NCBI RefSeq assembly: GCF_029784135.1 | Contig: NC_073746.1 | Span: forward strand, 186,563,983 to 186,627,982 | Direction of reading: 5' to 3' | DNA: 64,000 nucleotides | Origin: Toxorhynchites rutilus septentrionalis | Lineage: Eukaryota; Arthropoda; Insecta; Diptera; Culicidae | Shown here: positions 1 through 9,000 of the stretch, piece by piece | Layout of the letters: every line of letters begins with the position of its first letter | How positions within the stretch are numbered: position 1 is the first letter of the stretch | Program-made: the position numbers and the translations under genes | The notes under the pieces: model-generated | Database searches by the model: none | What the model saw: only the letters and a program-made list of their open reading frames with translations | What the model was told of the DNA's origin: nothing

Positions 1-131
1 TTTCACCTCAAATTGACCCCCCAGTTGCTTGTCGATGTTTTCTTCAAGCAGTTTGATTAATGATTCATCCTTCATAGACATTATAACAGATCCGTCTTTG
101 CCACTTTTCACTCGCCCAACGTTTAGGTTTT
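1..131 (-). pseudogene. CR1-like LINE ORF1 remnant, C-terminal part
   Basis: Reading the minus strand gives an open stretch containing VGRVKSGKDGSVIMSM and ending at the window edge in GGQFEVK. It resembles the RRM-like segment of ORF1 proteins of CR1/Jockey-group non-LTR retrotransposons, where a basic KNGxVxI strand is followed by a helix. It continues directly from the end of the minus-strand ORF1 piece at 2752-3630, which stops at ELREKMDIKKT. The two halves are separated only by the inserted element at 132-2749. The piece runs off the window, so its end is unknown. Family assignment is by motif memory only; the split-gene reading rests on frame continuity that can be seen. Confidence 0.6.
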
Positions 132-585
132 GACGTAGGACTACGTCTAACCGGAAGATATAGGGGGTGAAATGGAAATCTAGGCACTGAACAAGTAGGA
201 AAAAATGCAAGATTTGGAACGCTTATAACTCGATCATTTCTCAATAGATCGCAAAGGTTTTTGCATCAATTGATAGGAAATATATCTACGCATCTATCAT
301 AACGAATAACATTTCATTTTTCTTGAGATAAATAATTGAATAATTGTAAAATATCAAGCATTGTCAAAATGCACTATGTGCCCATTTTTGATTGGTCCAT
401 TTTGTGCTCCTCAAATCGTACCGACCAAAACGGGTAACCAGAGCAGCAGCGAAATAGAATGAAGCACGATTGGAAAGGAAAAAGAAAAAAAAGACGAAAC
501 ATTGGTCGCAGTCTCACACATGCGTAATTCTCGAGCCAGCCAGTCAGCTTAAAAATCCCCGCTCCGCTGCCGTAACGATCATTCT

Positions 586-775
586 TTGTGTGGACACCGA
601 CTGGACAACATCGTTGCTGGACGGCGAGGAATCGAGTGCCTTTCTCAAGGCAAGAGGGCGGAGGTGGTAGCGCTGGAGTAGAGTAGAGTAGAGTTTTCAA
701 AGGGCCTTCCTCAAGGCTAGAGACGAATGAACTGCAAAAGTTTAAAGTCTCTATAATACAATACCCACCTACCTA
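586..775 (+). mobile_element. 190-bp retroposon with 16-bp target duplication
   Basis: The segment is bounded by CCGTAACGATCATTCT (570-585) and CCGTAACAATCATTCT (776-791). This is a 16-bp direct repeat with one mismatch, typical of target-primed reverse transcription. Its 3' part contains AAAGTCTCTATAATA, the same 15-mer found at the end of the 54-bp insert at 32844-32897. It also contains GCCTT-CTCAAGGC motifs at about 645 and 700. There is no clean poly-A tail. It is probably a short, 5'-truncated LINE or a SINE whose parent I cannot name. Confidence 0.5.
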
Positions 776-854
776 CCGTAACAATCATTCTCGTTCAAAC
801 CGTACACCACATCGGTTCGCATCACAACACATCAACAAACCAACCCAAGCAGCC

Positions 855-1316
855 ATGTCTGGACATGGTAAAGAAGGAAAAGTGAAGGGAAAGGCAAAAT
901 CCCGCTCGAACCGTGTTGATCTGGAGTTCCCCGCAAGGGTAGCTAGGCCGAGCGCGTTAGTACCAGTGCACCAGTCCACCTAGCCGGCGTTATATAGTTT
1001 CGGCCGCCGAAGTGATCGAGTTAGCTGGCAAAGCTGGTCGCAACGATAAGAAAACCCACATTCGGAACAGAACACATTCGGTTCGGTGGACATCAAGACA
1101 ACAACAGGCAGTTGCGGCGAGTGGCGAGTGGCAAACGCAATCGCAAAACGGCATCAGGTAGCAGAAGAAAAAAGTTTGTTCTTTATACAAACTGCTTTGG
1201 TGGCAAATCCAGAACAAGGCGGCATCGAGGGCGCTCGAAATTGTTTTTTTCAAAACCACGAGTACTAAGTTTTCTAAATTGGAACCATTCCATAAAACAA
1301 GGCGCTTTTCAGGGCC
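855..1316 (+). pseudogene. Degenerate histone H2A gene copy 1
   Basis: The ATG at 855 opens a histone H2A N-terminus: MSGHGKEGKVKGKAKSRSNR is close to the canonical H2A tail. It continues to LEFP, where about 25 bp coding the GRIHRLL helix are missing relative to copy 2. Beyond that, RKG.-AERV..APVHLAGVI and ELAGKAGRNDKKT are readable but broken by stops. A histone-type 3' stem-loop, degenerate (GGCGCTTTTCAGGGCC, 1301-1316), lies downstream. Upstream are inverted CCAAT motifs (GATTGG near 392). It is non-functional. Because promoter-like and stem-loop features are retained, it looks like a genomic gene copy rather than a processed cDNA. Confidence 0.75.
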
Positions 1317-1670
1317 ATTAAACCTTCCAAAAAAGAGTTTAGGAAATACAGTTCAATGCTTTCTAAAACAATATCCAAAATAATAATAAAACACAAATTG
1401 ATTTTTTCATAATTTGTTTGCCAGGATATGATGAGTATGTGAATTTGGTAGTTGTTCTGAGCTTATTGATTTTCACCAATTCTTAAATTGCTTCTAGATT
1501 GAAAGTACAGTAATTTACACTTATCTCGACATTTAGCTAATTGGACGGACCTGCAATGCGACATATTTAGTTGGACATTTTTGTAAACATAGAGTTCGGG
1601 GTCCAAATTATGACCCCACATTGAAAGTCGACACTGTACCACTGTCATCGCAAATGTTCAATTGCCATTG

Positions 1671-1809
1671 AATGTAATTTACTCTAAAATAAGTCACAAG
1701 CTGGATGGGAAGAAATTTTCCAACTGTGAAAGCTGTGGCGAGTGGCAAATGCAATCGCTGAACAGAAAGGTTTAGCCGAACAAGATGGGGATATCGAGTG
1801 ATAACAAAA
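1671..1809 (+). repeat. Copy 1 of ~135-bp internal duplication
   Basis: This stretch matches 2414-2545 in direct orientation. Shared landmarks are AATGTAATTTACT at the start, GTCACAAGCTGGATGGGAAG, TTCCAACTGTGAAAGCTGTGG, and an end in ATCGAGTGATAACAAAA. The downstream H2A-like tail (IAEQKGLAEQDG, compare the IAQGGVLPN segment of H2A) falls inside it. The duplication suggests that the two H2A units arose by tandem duplication of a larger block. Confidence 0.6.
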
Positions 1810-2018
1810 CAATAAACTCTTTAGATTGAAGATAATTTTGTGATCCTAAAAAGGACCCTTTTTAGCCTGCATGTGAATTAAACGAGCGAACAAATCGTAA
1901 TGAATGTATTTTTTTTGCCATCGCTCCCTTTTAACGCTCATTCGTTCGTCTCGTTGGACTCGCCCCTCTGGCTGAGTTTGCCGATTTGTCTCTATCCTGT
2001 GAGTGTGTACCGCTAGAG

Positions 2019-2025
2019 TATAAAA
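2019..2025 (+). promoter_or_regulatory. TATA box of H2A copy 2
   Basis: TATAAAA lies about 75 bp upstream of the readable H2A coding part of copy 2 and is preceded by GC-richer promoter-like sequence with GTGAGTGTGTACC. Its presence argues that copy 2 derived from a chromosomal histone gene with its promoter, not from an mRNA. Confidence 0.4.
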
Positions 2026-2413
2026 CACGCGGACCCCAAAAAAATATCTTATTTTCTTTCAAACCGTAAACCCGTGTGGTTGTACGGCATCGGCATCGTG
2101 GACGTAACAAAGGAGGACAAGTTAAGGGAAAGGCAAAGTCCCACTCGAACCGTACAGGTCTCCAGTTCACTGTTGGTCGCATTCACTGATTGCTCCGCAA
2201 GGGTAACTAGGCCGAACGGATTGGTGCCGGAGCACCAGTATACCTAACAGCGATTATAGAGTTTCGGCCGTCGGAGTGCTCGAGTTGGCTTGCAAAGCTG
2301 CTCACGACAATCAGAAAACCCGCATCAAGAACAGAGCAGCTTCGTTTCGGCGCTCATCAAGACAACAATTAGTTTCAGTGAGTGGCAAAGTGTTTCTCCG
2401 GCAGGTCGCATTA

Positions 2414-2545
2414 AATGTAATTTACTGAACAATATGTCACAAGCTGGATGGGAAGAAATTTTCCAACTGTGAAAGCTGTGGCAAACGCAATAGCTAAACA
2501 GGAAGGTTTAACCGAACAAGATGGGACTATCGAGTGATAACAAAA
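2414..2545 (+). repeat. Copy 2 of ~135-bp internal duplication
   Basis: This is the partner of 1671-1809. The two share long blocks around GCTGGATGGGAAGAAATTTT and AACAAGATGG, with scattered substitutions and a small deletion of GAGTGG in this copy. Confidence 0.6.
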
Positions 2546-2558
2546 ACACAACACCAAA

Positions 2559-2574
2559 GGTTCTTTTCAGAACC
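2559..2574 (+). promoter_or_regulatory. Histone mRNA 3' stem-loop
   Basis: A perfect GGTTCT/AGAACC stem around a TTTC loop matches the consensus 3'-end processing signal of replication-dependent histone mRNAs (GGYYCTTYTCAGRRCC). The sequence match is direct; function is unlikely because the gene is dead. Confidence 0.7.
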
Positions 2575-2751
2575 ATCAACATATTCATAAAGAGTAAACA
2601 GTAAACTAATCCATTTTTCAGGTATATAGGTAGGTATTCACATAGGAGAAGAAAATAAAACAATATATTTAAAATATATATTTAACAAAAGCTGTCCCCT
2701 TTGTATAGTCCTACGTCACTCCGGTTATGTCCCCGACATTACCCACCCGTC

Positions 2752-3630
2752 TTTTTGATATCCATTTTCTCCCTCAATTCAGCTCTAGCATCTTCAATTA
2801 TTACACCTTCTTTCGGTTTAATAACGATAACGGTGTCTGGTTTATTCTTCGGTTTCTTTACACGTTCTGTTTCAGTTACTTTTAGATTTTTTTAGCACAT
2901 TCGCGAAGCTCGTTTTTGGGGTCTCGATCATATTTTCTTTATCCACTACGGATTCAATTCGTCTTTTCTTTGCAGCAGAACGTGTAACTACTCCACGAGT
3001 TACATCATCGTTAATGTCAACAGCAATATTAGACATTTTATTCACTCGCACTAATTCGTTTCTTACAATTTGCTTCACCTTGTCTTCGAAGTTTTTGGCA
3101 AGTTCAATCACGCACAAAAATTCATCCAATTTTTTGACAATATCACCCAACAGTTTCTCACTGTGCCTATCGTCATAATCATTCAGCGCTAAACACGCGT
3201 CGCACACAAACATCGCATTAGGAAGCTTTTTTAACACTTCTATATCCTCCGCTGTCGCGCCGGGTAAGCAACCGACGTGGATAGAAAGCTTACACTTCCC
3301 AAAACACTCAACACACGCATCTTGTTCTGCAATAGGCACAGCGCACTGAGCGCGCGGTTGTGTGTAACATTGTATCTCGCTCTTTTCTCCCGTGTCCATA
3401 TCTTCGTGCATCGCAATTGTATCCAAAAAACAAAAACAGTGCGGGACTATACTTAGCTTCGATGAACACAGAATAAATTGGGCAATTAAGGTGAAGGTGG
3501 AAGCTAGCCATAAATGGCTGCCACAATGGCGCTCATTTCTTTCATCTCCCTCCCTCACCTGTCGCCCGAAAATCAATAATTTTGTGAAACAGTGTGAAGA
3601 AAATGATCGTTTTCGCACACTTCCCATCAA
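2752..3630 (-). pseudogene. CR1-like LINE ORF1 with PHD-type zinc finger
   Basis: A 252-codon minus-strand frame (3630 to 2872) contains CFGKCKLSIHVGC followed about 25 residues later by FVCDAC, a PHD-finger cysteine/histidine pattern. The expected first C-x2-C pair (CAYC) is present just upstream but in another frame, indicating a frameshift near 3320. The finger is followed by an acidic/helical stretch and a lysine-rich segment. After the stop at 2872 a shifted frame continues as KKPKNKPDTVIVIKPKEG to ELREKMDIKKT, then is cut by element 1. PHD fingers are known in ORF1 of CR1-like LINEs. ORF2 is not in the window. Inactive. Confidence 0.6.
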
Positions 3631-4079
3631 GTAATATCAACCAAACTCTAATCGATTACTCACAAGATATTAAATTTTCATCTGCTTTCGCACCGTATAG
3701 TGAAGAACGTCGGAAAACTCGAGCAAGTACTCTGAAAGTTAAATTTTCGTTTTTCAATCTTCTGCAATGGTTTTGTTTGTATTGGTGGAAGCATCGTTAT
3801 TTTTTCGACACTGATGCCAAACAACATCATCGAAACAGCTATAAAAACCACTCAATAAAATGTTATTCCGGAGTCATAGCGTCCCATGTCATGAAAATCA
3901 ATAGAATAAAATTGTGTTGATATCAATACAATTATTATTTTTACGTTTAATGGGTCTATAATGTAAGTTTTAGCAACTTTAACATTGGGTAAGAAAATTG
4001 TATTGCAGAGCTCGGAACACTGCCACGGCTGCCTATGCTTTCAAAAACAGTAAACGAAAAAGTATTAAATTCAATCTAA
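3631..4079. other. No gene recognised; short palindrome
   Basis: AT-rich DNA. The only structure seen is a 22-bp near-palindrome at 3911-3932 centred on TTGATATCAA. It may be 5' UTR of the minus-strand ORF1 or flanking DNA. Confidence 0.4.
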
Positions 4080-4430
4080 ATGCGTCGGCCAACGAAGAGA
4101 AGGGTTAAGGCTTTCCAACGTGAATATGTGAAAACAATACGATCAACGAAGGAAAATATTAAGGAATTATCAACATCGAGTTACTATGCGGAAGAACTTG
4201 TTAATACCAAAAGTGCTCTAATTCGCATGTGTTATAAATTTGCTCATGTTACGCTCGCGTATAATCAGAATCATATGCAAATGCACCTTCTATATATATT
4301 TATATTTGCAATTGTTCATCGGAACATATCGTTCATACATTTTACTTTAGTATTGAATTGTTATTTGTTTTTTTTTCAAATGTATTCAAAGACTTGTGTC
4401 AATGAAGCGCCACACAGTATGATAAGATGA
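4080..4430 (+). other. Unclassified 116-codon ORF
   Basis: The first ~50 codons are basic and helical (MRRPTKRRVKAFQREYVKTI and onward) and look coding-like. The remainder is AT-rich and unconvincing (YIFIFAIVHRN). It could be the N-terminal part of a LINE ORF1, possibly of the R1-type element that begins at about 4426, or a host exon ending before GTGTTATAA near 4230. Neither is demonstrated. Confidence 0.25.
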
Positions 4431-5259
4431 AAGCAGTGAATGGCGTACTGTCGATAACCAGGCAGAAAAACGCAAAAAACAGAAGGAGAAGAAGAAAAAA
4501 GTTGAGCAGGAAAAGAAGAAACTCGGACCTCGAGTGGAGCGAATCAAGGGCGATGCTTTGATCGTTGAAGTGTCAGCAGGAGTATCGTATGCAGCTATCC
4601 TTCGGAAAGTGAGAGACGATCCGGAGTTGCAGACACTGGGCGAGAACGTCGTGAAAACTAGGCGCACGCAGAAAGGCGAGATGCTCTTCGAGCTTAAAAA
4701 AGATCCAGCGGTTAAGAGCTCTGCTTTCAAACAACTCATTGAGAAGTCACTAGGGGAGGAGGCGAAGGTGAGAGCTCTCTCTCAGGAATCAACCATCGAG
4801 TGCCGGTATCTGGACGAGATCACGACTGTTGAGGAATTGAGAACTGCGTTACAGTCACAATGTGACCTTGGCGATGTGCTAATGACAATCCAGCTGAGAA
4901 AGGCATACGGTGGGACACAAACGGCCTCGATACGGCTCTCGAAACAAGCTGCGAATAAACTGGTGGAGAAGGGTAAAATAAAAGTGGGATGGCCCGTGTG
5001 CCCGATGAAAGCTACCCCTCGTATGGCCAAGCAAATGGAGAGATGCTTTCAATGCATGGGCTTCGGTCACCAGGCGAAAAACTGCGGTGGTCCTGACAGA
5101 TCGAAATTGTGCAGGAAGTGCGGGACGGAAGGTCACGTTGCTAGAGACTGCACAAAGCAACCGAGGTGCATGTTGTGCAAGGAGGAGGACGGAAACGACC
5201 ACGTCACAGGTAGCTTCAAATGTCCGGCGTACAAAAAGGCGATTGCGGGTTCGCAGTAA
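4426..5259 (+). CDS. R1-clade LINE ORF1 (gag-like), 5'-truncated
   Basis: The frame is open from 4426, after in-frame stops TGA TAA, to TAA at 5257-5259. It begins without an ATG in a lysine/glutamate-rich coiled region (DNQAEKRKKQKEKKKK) and so lacks its true N-terminus. Counting from codon 4534, three CCHC zinc knuckles occupy residues 171-184 (CFQCMGFGHQAKNC), 193-206 (CRKCGTEGHVARDC) and 212-230 (CMLC...H...C). Such knuckles bind the element RNA. The stop overlaps the ORF2 start as TAATG, the arrangement expected for reinitiation between LINE ORFs. The truncated start means this copy could not make full ORF1 protein from its own promoter. Confidence 0.85.
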   Translation, partial: DESSEWRTVDNQAEKRKKQKEKKKKVEQEKKKLGPRVERIKGDALIVEVSAGVSYAAILRKVRDDPELQTLGENVVKTRRTQKGEMLFELKKDPAVKSSAFKQLIEKSLGEEAKVRALSQESTIECRYLDEITTVEELRTALQSQCDLGDVLMTIQLRKAYGGTQTASIRLSKQAANKLVEKGKIKVGWPVCPMKATPRMAKQMERCFQCMGFGHQAKNCGGPDRSKLCRKCGTEGHVARDCTKQPRCMLCKEEDGNDHVTGSFKCPAYKKAIAGSQ

Positions 5260-8213
5260 TGGAGGTTACCCAGCTCAACCTCAATCATTGCGACATAGCA
5301 CAGCAATTGTTGTGGCAGTCAACAACTGAAACTAAATGCGACGTTGCAATGATCGCAGAACCGTACCGAGTTCCTCGCGATAACGGAAAATGGGTGGTGG
5401 ATAAAGCAGGGATGGCTGCAATACTAGTGATGGGAAGGTACCCCATCCAAGAAGTGGTGGAAAGCTCACAGGAAGGTTTCGTGATCGTCAAAATCAACGG
5501 AATCTTCATGTGTAGTTGCTATGCACCCCCAAGATGGTCAGCGGAGCAGTTTCACGAGATGTTGGACGTACTCACGGATAAGGTCAGCGGCCGCAAACCA
5601 GTCATCATCGGAGGAGACTTCAACGCCTGGGCTGAGGAGTGGGGAAGCAGATGCACCAACGCCAGGGGGTACAGCCTACTAGAAGCCTTCGCAAAACTAG
5701 ACGTCACACTTCTGAACGAAGGCACTAGCAGCACCTTTCGAAGGGACGGCCGCGAATCCATCATCGATGTAACTTTCTGCAGTCCATCACAGGCGGCTAA
5801 CACGAAGTGGAGAGTGTCGGAGGGATACACACACAGCGACCACCAGGCAATCCTGTATAGTGTCGGCCAACGGAATCCCGCAGCGGTACGGAATACAAGA
5901 ACCTTTGAGCGGAAGTGGAGGACAAAGGTTTTTGACAAGGAGCTTTTCGTCGAAGCACTACGCATAGACAGTAGAACTCTTAATCTGAGCGCCGACGGGC
6001 TGACAGGAACATTGGTGAGGGCATGCGATACAGCAATGCCGAGAAGACTGAACCCGACGAATGAACGACGTCCAGCCTACTGGTGGAACGAGACACTCAG
6101 CATCCTCCGCGCTAACTGTCTACGAGCCAGAAGAAGAGTCCAGAGGGCACGAACCGATGTAGAGAGAGAGGAGCACCGCGCGTCTTTCCGAGCGACCAGA
6201 GCCGCCTTGAAACGAGAGATACGTAGGAGCAAATCGAACTGCTATAGGGAGCTGTGTCGAGACGTCGACGCAAATCCTTGGGGTGAAGCATATCGAATCG
6301 TGATGGCGAAATTCCGTAGTTCAACGACTCCCATGGAATTATGTCCGGAAAAACTCGAGGTCATTGTGAATGGACTCTTTCCGCAGCACGACTCACCGAC
6401 GTGGCCACCCACACTGTACGGTGAGGACGAAGCAGAGAACGCACAAGTCACCAACGAAGAACTCATCGCGGTGGCAAAAGGTCTAAAGTTGAAAAAAGCA
6501 CCCGGCCCCGACGGAATCCCCAATGTGGCCCTGAAATCGGCGATCCTTGCTTTCCCCGACATGTTCAGGGTGGTGCTGCAGAAATGCCTGGATGACGGTC
6601 TCTTCCCTGCGGAATGGAAGATACAAAAGTTGGTGCTGCTCCCGAAACCAGGAAAGCCACCTGGAGATCCAGCGTCGTATAGGCCTATTTGTTTGTTGGA
6701 TACTTTGGGAAAGCTCTTGGAAAGGGTTATTCTCAACAGACTGGTGAAATGCACGGAGGATGACCACGGATTGTCGAAAATGCAGTTCGGGTTCCGGAAA
6801 GGAAAGTCGACAGTGAACGCTATTCGGACTGTTATCGAGAAAGCTCAGGTCTCGCTTAAACAAAAACGAAGAGGCGACCGTTACTGCGCGGTGATTTTGA
6901 TTGACGTGAAGAACGCCTTCAATAGTGCCAGCTGGGAGGCCATCGCCGAGGCGCTACACAGATTGAAGGTCCCTGGCTACCTGTACAGGATACTGAGGAG
7001 TTATTTCCAGAATCGGATCCTGGTATACAACACAGACAGGGGACAGATAGTGAAGAATATCTCGGCGGGAGTTCCACAAGGTTCCATCCTAGGTCCCACG
7101 CTTTGGAACATGATGTACGACGGTGTTCTAAGGCTGAAGCTACCCAGAGGTGTGGAGATCGTGGGCTTCGCGGACGACATCGTAACAACGGTAATCGGCG
7201 AGACGCTTCAGGAGGTGGAAATGTTGGCGACTGAGGCTGTAGACATGATCGGTAGTTGGATGGACAGCGTAAAGCTCCAGATGGCACATCACAAAACCGA
7301 GGTGCTGTTAGTGAGCAATCGTAAGGCAGTGCTGCGGGCAGAGGTATCGGTCGGAGGACATACCATCGTTCCGAAGCGGGCGGTGAAGTACCTCGGAGTC
7401 ATGATCGACGACCGGCTGAACTTCAACCAGCACGTCGACTATGCATGTGGGAAGGCGTCAAAGGCCATCAACGTGGTGGCGAGGATCATGCCAAATAGCT
7501 TTGGCCCAAGCAGCAGCAAGAGGCGTCTCTTGGCAAGTGTATCTTCGTCGATACTGAGGTATGGTGGCCCTGCCTGGTTGGCGGCTCTGGAAACCCACCG
7601 AAATCGGAGGAAGCTGAACAGCACATTCCGGCTCATGGCCATGCAAGTCGTAAGTGCTTATAGGACCATTTCGACAGAAGCTGTGTGTGTAATCGCCGGA
7701 ATGATTCCCATCTGCATCACTCTGGCGGAAGATAGCGAGTGCTACAAGCGACGGGAAAGCAGAGGTATCCGGAAATTGATGAGAGCGGAGTCGTTGGACA
7801 AATGGCAGTATGAATGGGATACGGCAGAAAATGGTAGATGGACGTACAGGCTGATACCGGTACTTTCGACCTGGTTGAACAGGAAACACGGTGAAGTTAA
7901 CTTTTACTTGACGCAGTTTCTGTCTGGGCATGGCTGTTTCAGGCAATATCTACACCGGTTCGGGCACGCAGTTTCACCCCTCTGTCCGGAGTGTGGAGAT
8001 ATGGAGGAAACACCGGAGCACGTCGTTTTTGTCTGTCCCAGATTCACCGAAAGGCGCGAGGGGCTGCCTGCACTTCATGTCGGGAATATTGTGGAGGAGA
8101 TGTGTCGCGACGAGATGATCTGGAATGCCGTGAGCAGTGCAATCACACAAATCATGTCGGAGCTACAGCGAAGGTGGAGGGCTGACCAAAGTGCTGACAA
8201 CATCCGACGGTGA
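5259..8213 (+). CDS. R1-clade LINE ORF2: endonuclease and reverse transcriptase
   Basis: The ATG at 5259 overlaps the ORF1 stop and opens an uninterrupted 984-codon frame. Residues 1-200 are an apurinic-type endonuclease: NLNH at 7-10, catalytic E34 in IAEPYR, GGDFNAW with D120, and SDH at 193-195. The reverse transcriptase follows: APGPDGIP, SYRPICLL, QFGFRKGKS, LIDVKNAFN, GVPQGSILGP and the catalytic FADD at 637-640. The C-terminus carries a CCHC motif at 909-926 (CPEC...H...C) typical of R1-clade elements. This protein nicks target DNA and primes cDNA synthesis there. No RNase H is seen. The frame is complete, although the element is 5'-truncated. Confidence 0.92.
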   Translation: MEVTQLNLNHCDIAQQLLWQSTTETKCDVAMIAEPYRVPRDNGKWVVDKAGMAAILVMGRYPIQEVVESSQEGFVIVKINGIFMCSCYAPPRWSAEQFHEMLDVLTDKVSGRKPVIIGGDFNAWAEEWGSRCTNARGYSLLEAFAKLDVTLLNEGTSSTFRRDGRESIIDVTFCSPSQAANTKWRVSEGYTHSDHQAILYSVGQRNPAAVRNTRTFERKWRTKVFDKELFVEALRIDSRTLNLSADGLTGTLVRACDTAMPRRLNPTNERRPAYWWNETLSILRANCLRARRRVQRARTDVEREEHRASFRATRAALKREIRRSKSNCYRELCRDVDANPWGEAYRIVMAKFRSSTTPMELCPEKLEVIVNGLFPQHDSPTWPPTLYGEDEAENAQVTNEELIAVAKGLKLKKAPGPDGIPNVALKSAILAFPDMFRVVLQKCLDDGLFPAEWKIQKLVLLPKPGKPPGDPASYRPICLLDTLGKLLERVILNRLVKCTEDDHGLSKMQFGFRKGKSTVNAIRTVIEKAQVSLKQKRRGDRYCAVILIDVKNAFNSASWEAIAEALHRLKVPGYLYRILRSYFQNRILVYNTDRGQIVKNISAGVPQGSILGPTLWNMMYDGVLRLKLPRGVEIVGFADDIVTTVIGETLQEVEMLATEAVDMIGSWMDSVKLQMAHHKTEVLLVSNRKAVLRAEVSVGGHTIVPKRAVKYLGVMIDDRLNFNQHVDYACGKASKAINVVARIMPNSFGPSSSKRRLLASVSSSILRYGGPAWLAALETHRNRRKLNSTFRLMAMQVVSAYRTISTEAVCVIAGMIPICITLAEDSECYKRRESRGIRKLMRAESLDKWQYEWDTAENGRWTYRLIPVLSTWLNRKHGEVNFYLTQFLSGHGCFRQYLHRFGHAVSPLCPECGDMEETPEHVVFVCPRFTERREGLPALHVGNIVEEMCRDEMIWNAVSSAITQIMSELQRRWRADQSADNIRR

Positions 8214-8256
8214 AAGGTGAACAACGGCGACGGCTGTTGCAAGAGATGGTACCTCA

Positions 8257-9000
8257 CGAGAGTAGCTGTGACGGGGTGCGCGTTGTGTTGGAGGGCACCA
8301 CCTAATCGACTCTCCGCTGGGAAGAGAAATCCTGCGAGGGTGACTGTGACGGGGCGCGCGTCAAGTTGGAGGGCGCTTCCTAATCGGTGCACGTCTCGAC
8401 AGGTAAACGGATGCCGATTTAATAACTACGACGGAGTGAGTGTCAAGGAGGGCGTCTTCAAACTGGTGTATACCCCACGAGAGCTGCTGTGATGGAGTGC
8501 GCGTCATGTTGGAGGGCACTACCTAATCGGCGCTCCGATGGGAAGAGAAATCCTGCGAGGGTGACTGTGACGGGGCGCGCGTCAAGTTGGAGGGCGCTTC
8601 CTAATCGGTGCACGTCTCGACAGGTAAACGGATACTGCCGCGGAGAACAGCAAAAGGCCTGCCTGACAACGCCTGATCGTGGCCTGGATGGAGGAACACC
8701 GCGAACATTTTGAAGGAACGAGCATCAAGGATGAAGCCACGATCAAAATGGTGAATACCCCACGAGAGTAGCTGTGATGGAGTGCGCGTCAGGTTGGAGG
8801 GCACTACCTAATCGGCGCTCCGCTGGGAGAGAAATCCTGCGAGGGTGACTGTGACGGGGCGCGCGTCAAGTTGGAGGGCGCTTCCTAATCGGTTCACGTC
8901 TCGACAGGTGAGAAACCCCGCGAGGGTGGCTGTGACGGGTTGCGCGTCAAGTTGGAGGGCAATTCCTAATCGGTTCACGTCTCGACGGGTAAATGGATGC
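8257..9000 (+). repeat. Seven ~80-bp tandem subunits in the 3' region of the R1-type LINE
   Basis: Units start near 8257, 8335, 8478, 8557, 8763, 8839 and 8920. Each begins with a variant of CGAGGGTGACTGTGACGGGG, continues GCGCGTCAAGTTGGAGGGC, then CCTAATCGG, and ends in ACGTCTCGACAGGTAAACGG or GGGAAGAGAAATCCTG. Two unit types alternate, so the array is built of ~155-bp dimers with unique spacers at 8410-8475 and 8635-8760. Short ORFs across it are a by-product of the repetition. 3' tandem repeats are known in some R1-clade elements; their role here is not shown. Confidence 0.85.

Larger units (their letters stand above)
2090..2574 (+). pseudogene. Degenerate histone H2A gene copy 2 with 3' stem-loop
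   Basis: The reading frame gives [19 protein letters not shown], then [30 protein letters not shown], which is a nearly full H2A histone-fold start including the L1 region. Stops occur at codons where Arg/Cys and Tyr would be expected, and the start codon is lost. Downstream, GAG-TTGGC codes for a degenerate LEL.-KAA-DN-KTRI. At 2559-2574 GGTTCTTTTCAGAACC is a perfect 6-bp stem with a 4-nt loop, the hallmark of replication-dependent histone mRNAs. It is a decayed gene and cannot be translated. The better stem-loop suggests it decayed later than copy 1, or diverged from a different H2A paralogue. Confidence 0.78.
132..2749 (+). mobile_element. Hairpin-ended element 1 carrying histone H2A remnants
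   Basis: The element starts at 132 with the 16-bp hairpin GACGTAGGACTACGTC directly after TTTT. It ends near 2749 just before a T-rich tract (TCTTTTT). Close to the right end is an inverted copy of the core (GTATAGTCCTACGTC), then a second hairpin with 9-bp arms and a 3-nt loop (2723-2743; GGTTATGTC, CCC, GACATTACC, one mismatch). The flanks are two halves of one CR1-like ORF1, which proves insertion. Positions 132-400 are clearly similar to 23770-24040 in element 2. The interior holds two degenerate H2A copies and a retroposon. I do not recognise the family and see no transposase in it. Confidence 0.65.

Noticed and set aside
132..2749. Helitron explanation for the hairpin-ended elements
   Set aside because: There is no 5' TC or 3' CTRR terminus, the hairpin lies at the very end rather than about 10 nt inside, and element 7 shows an AAAAG duplication.
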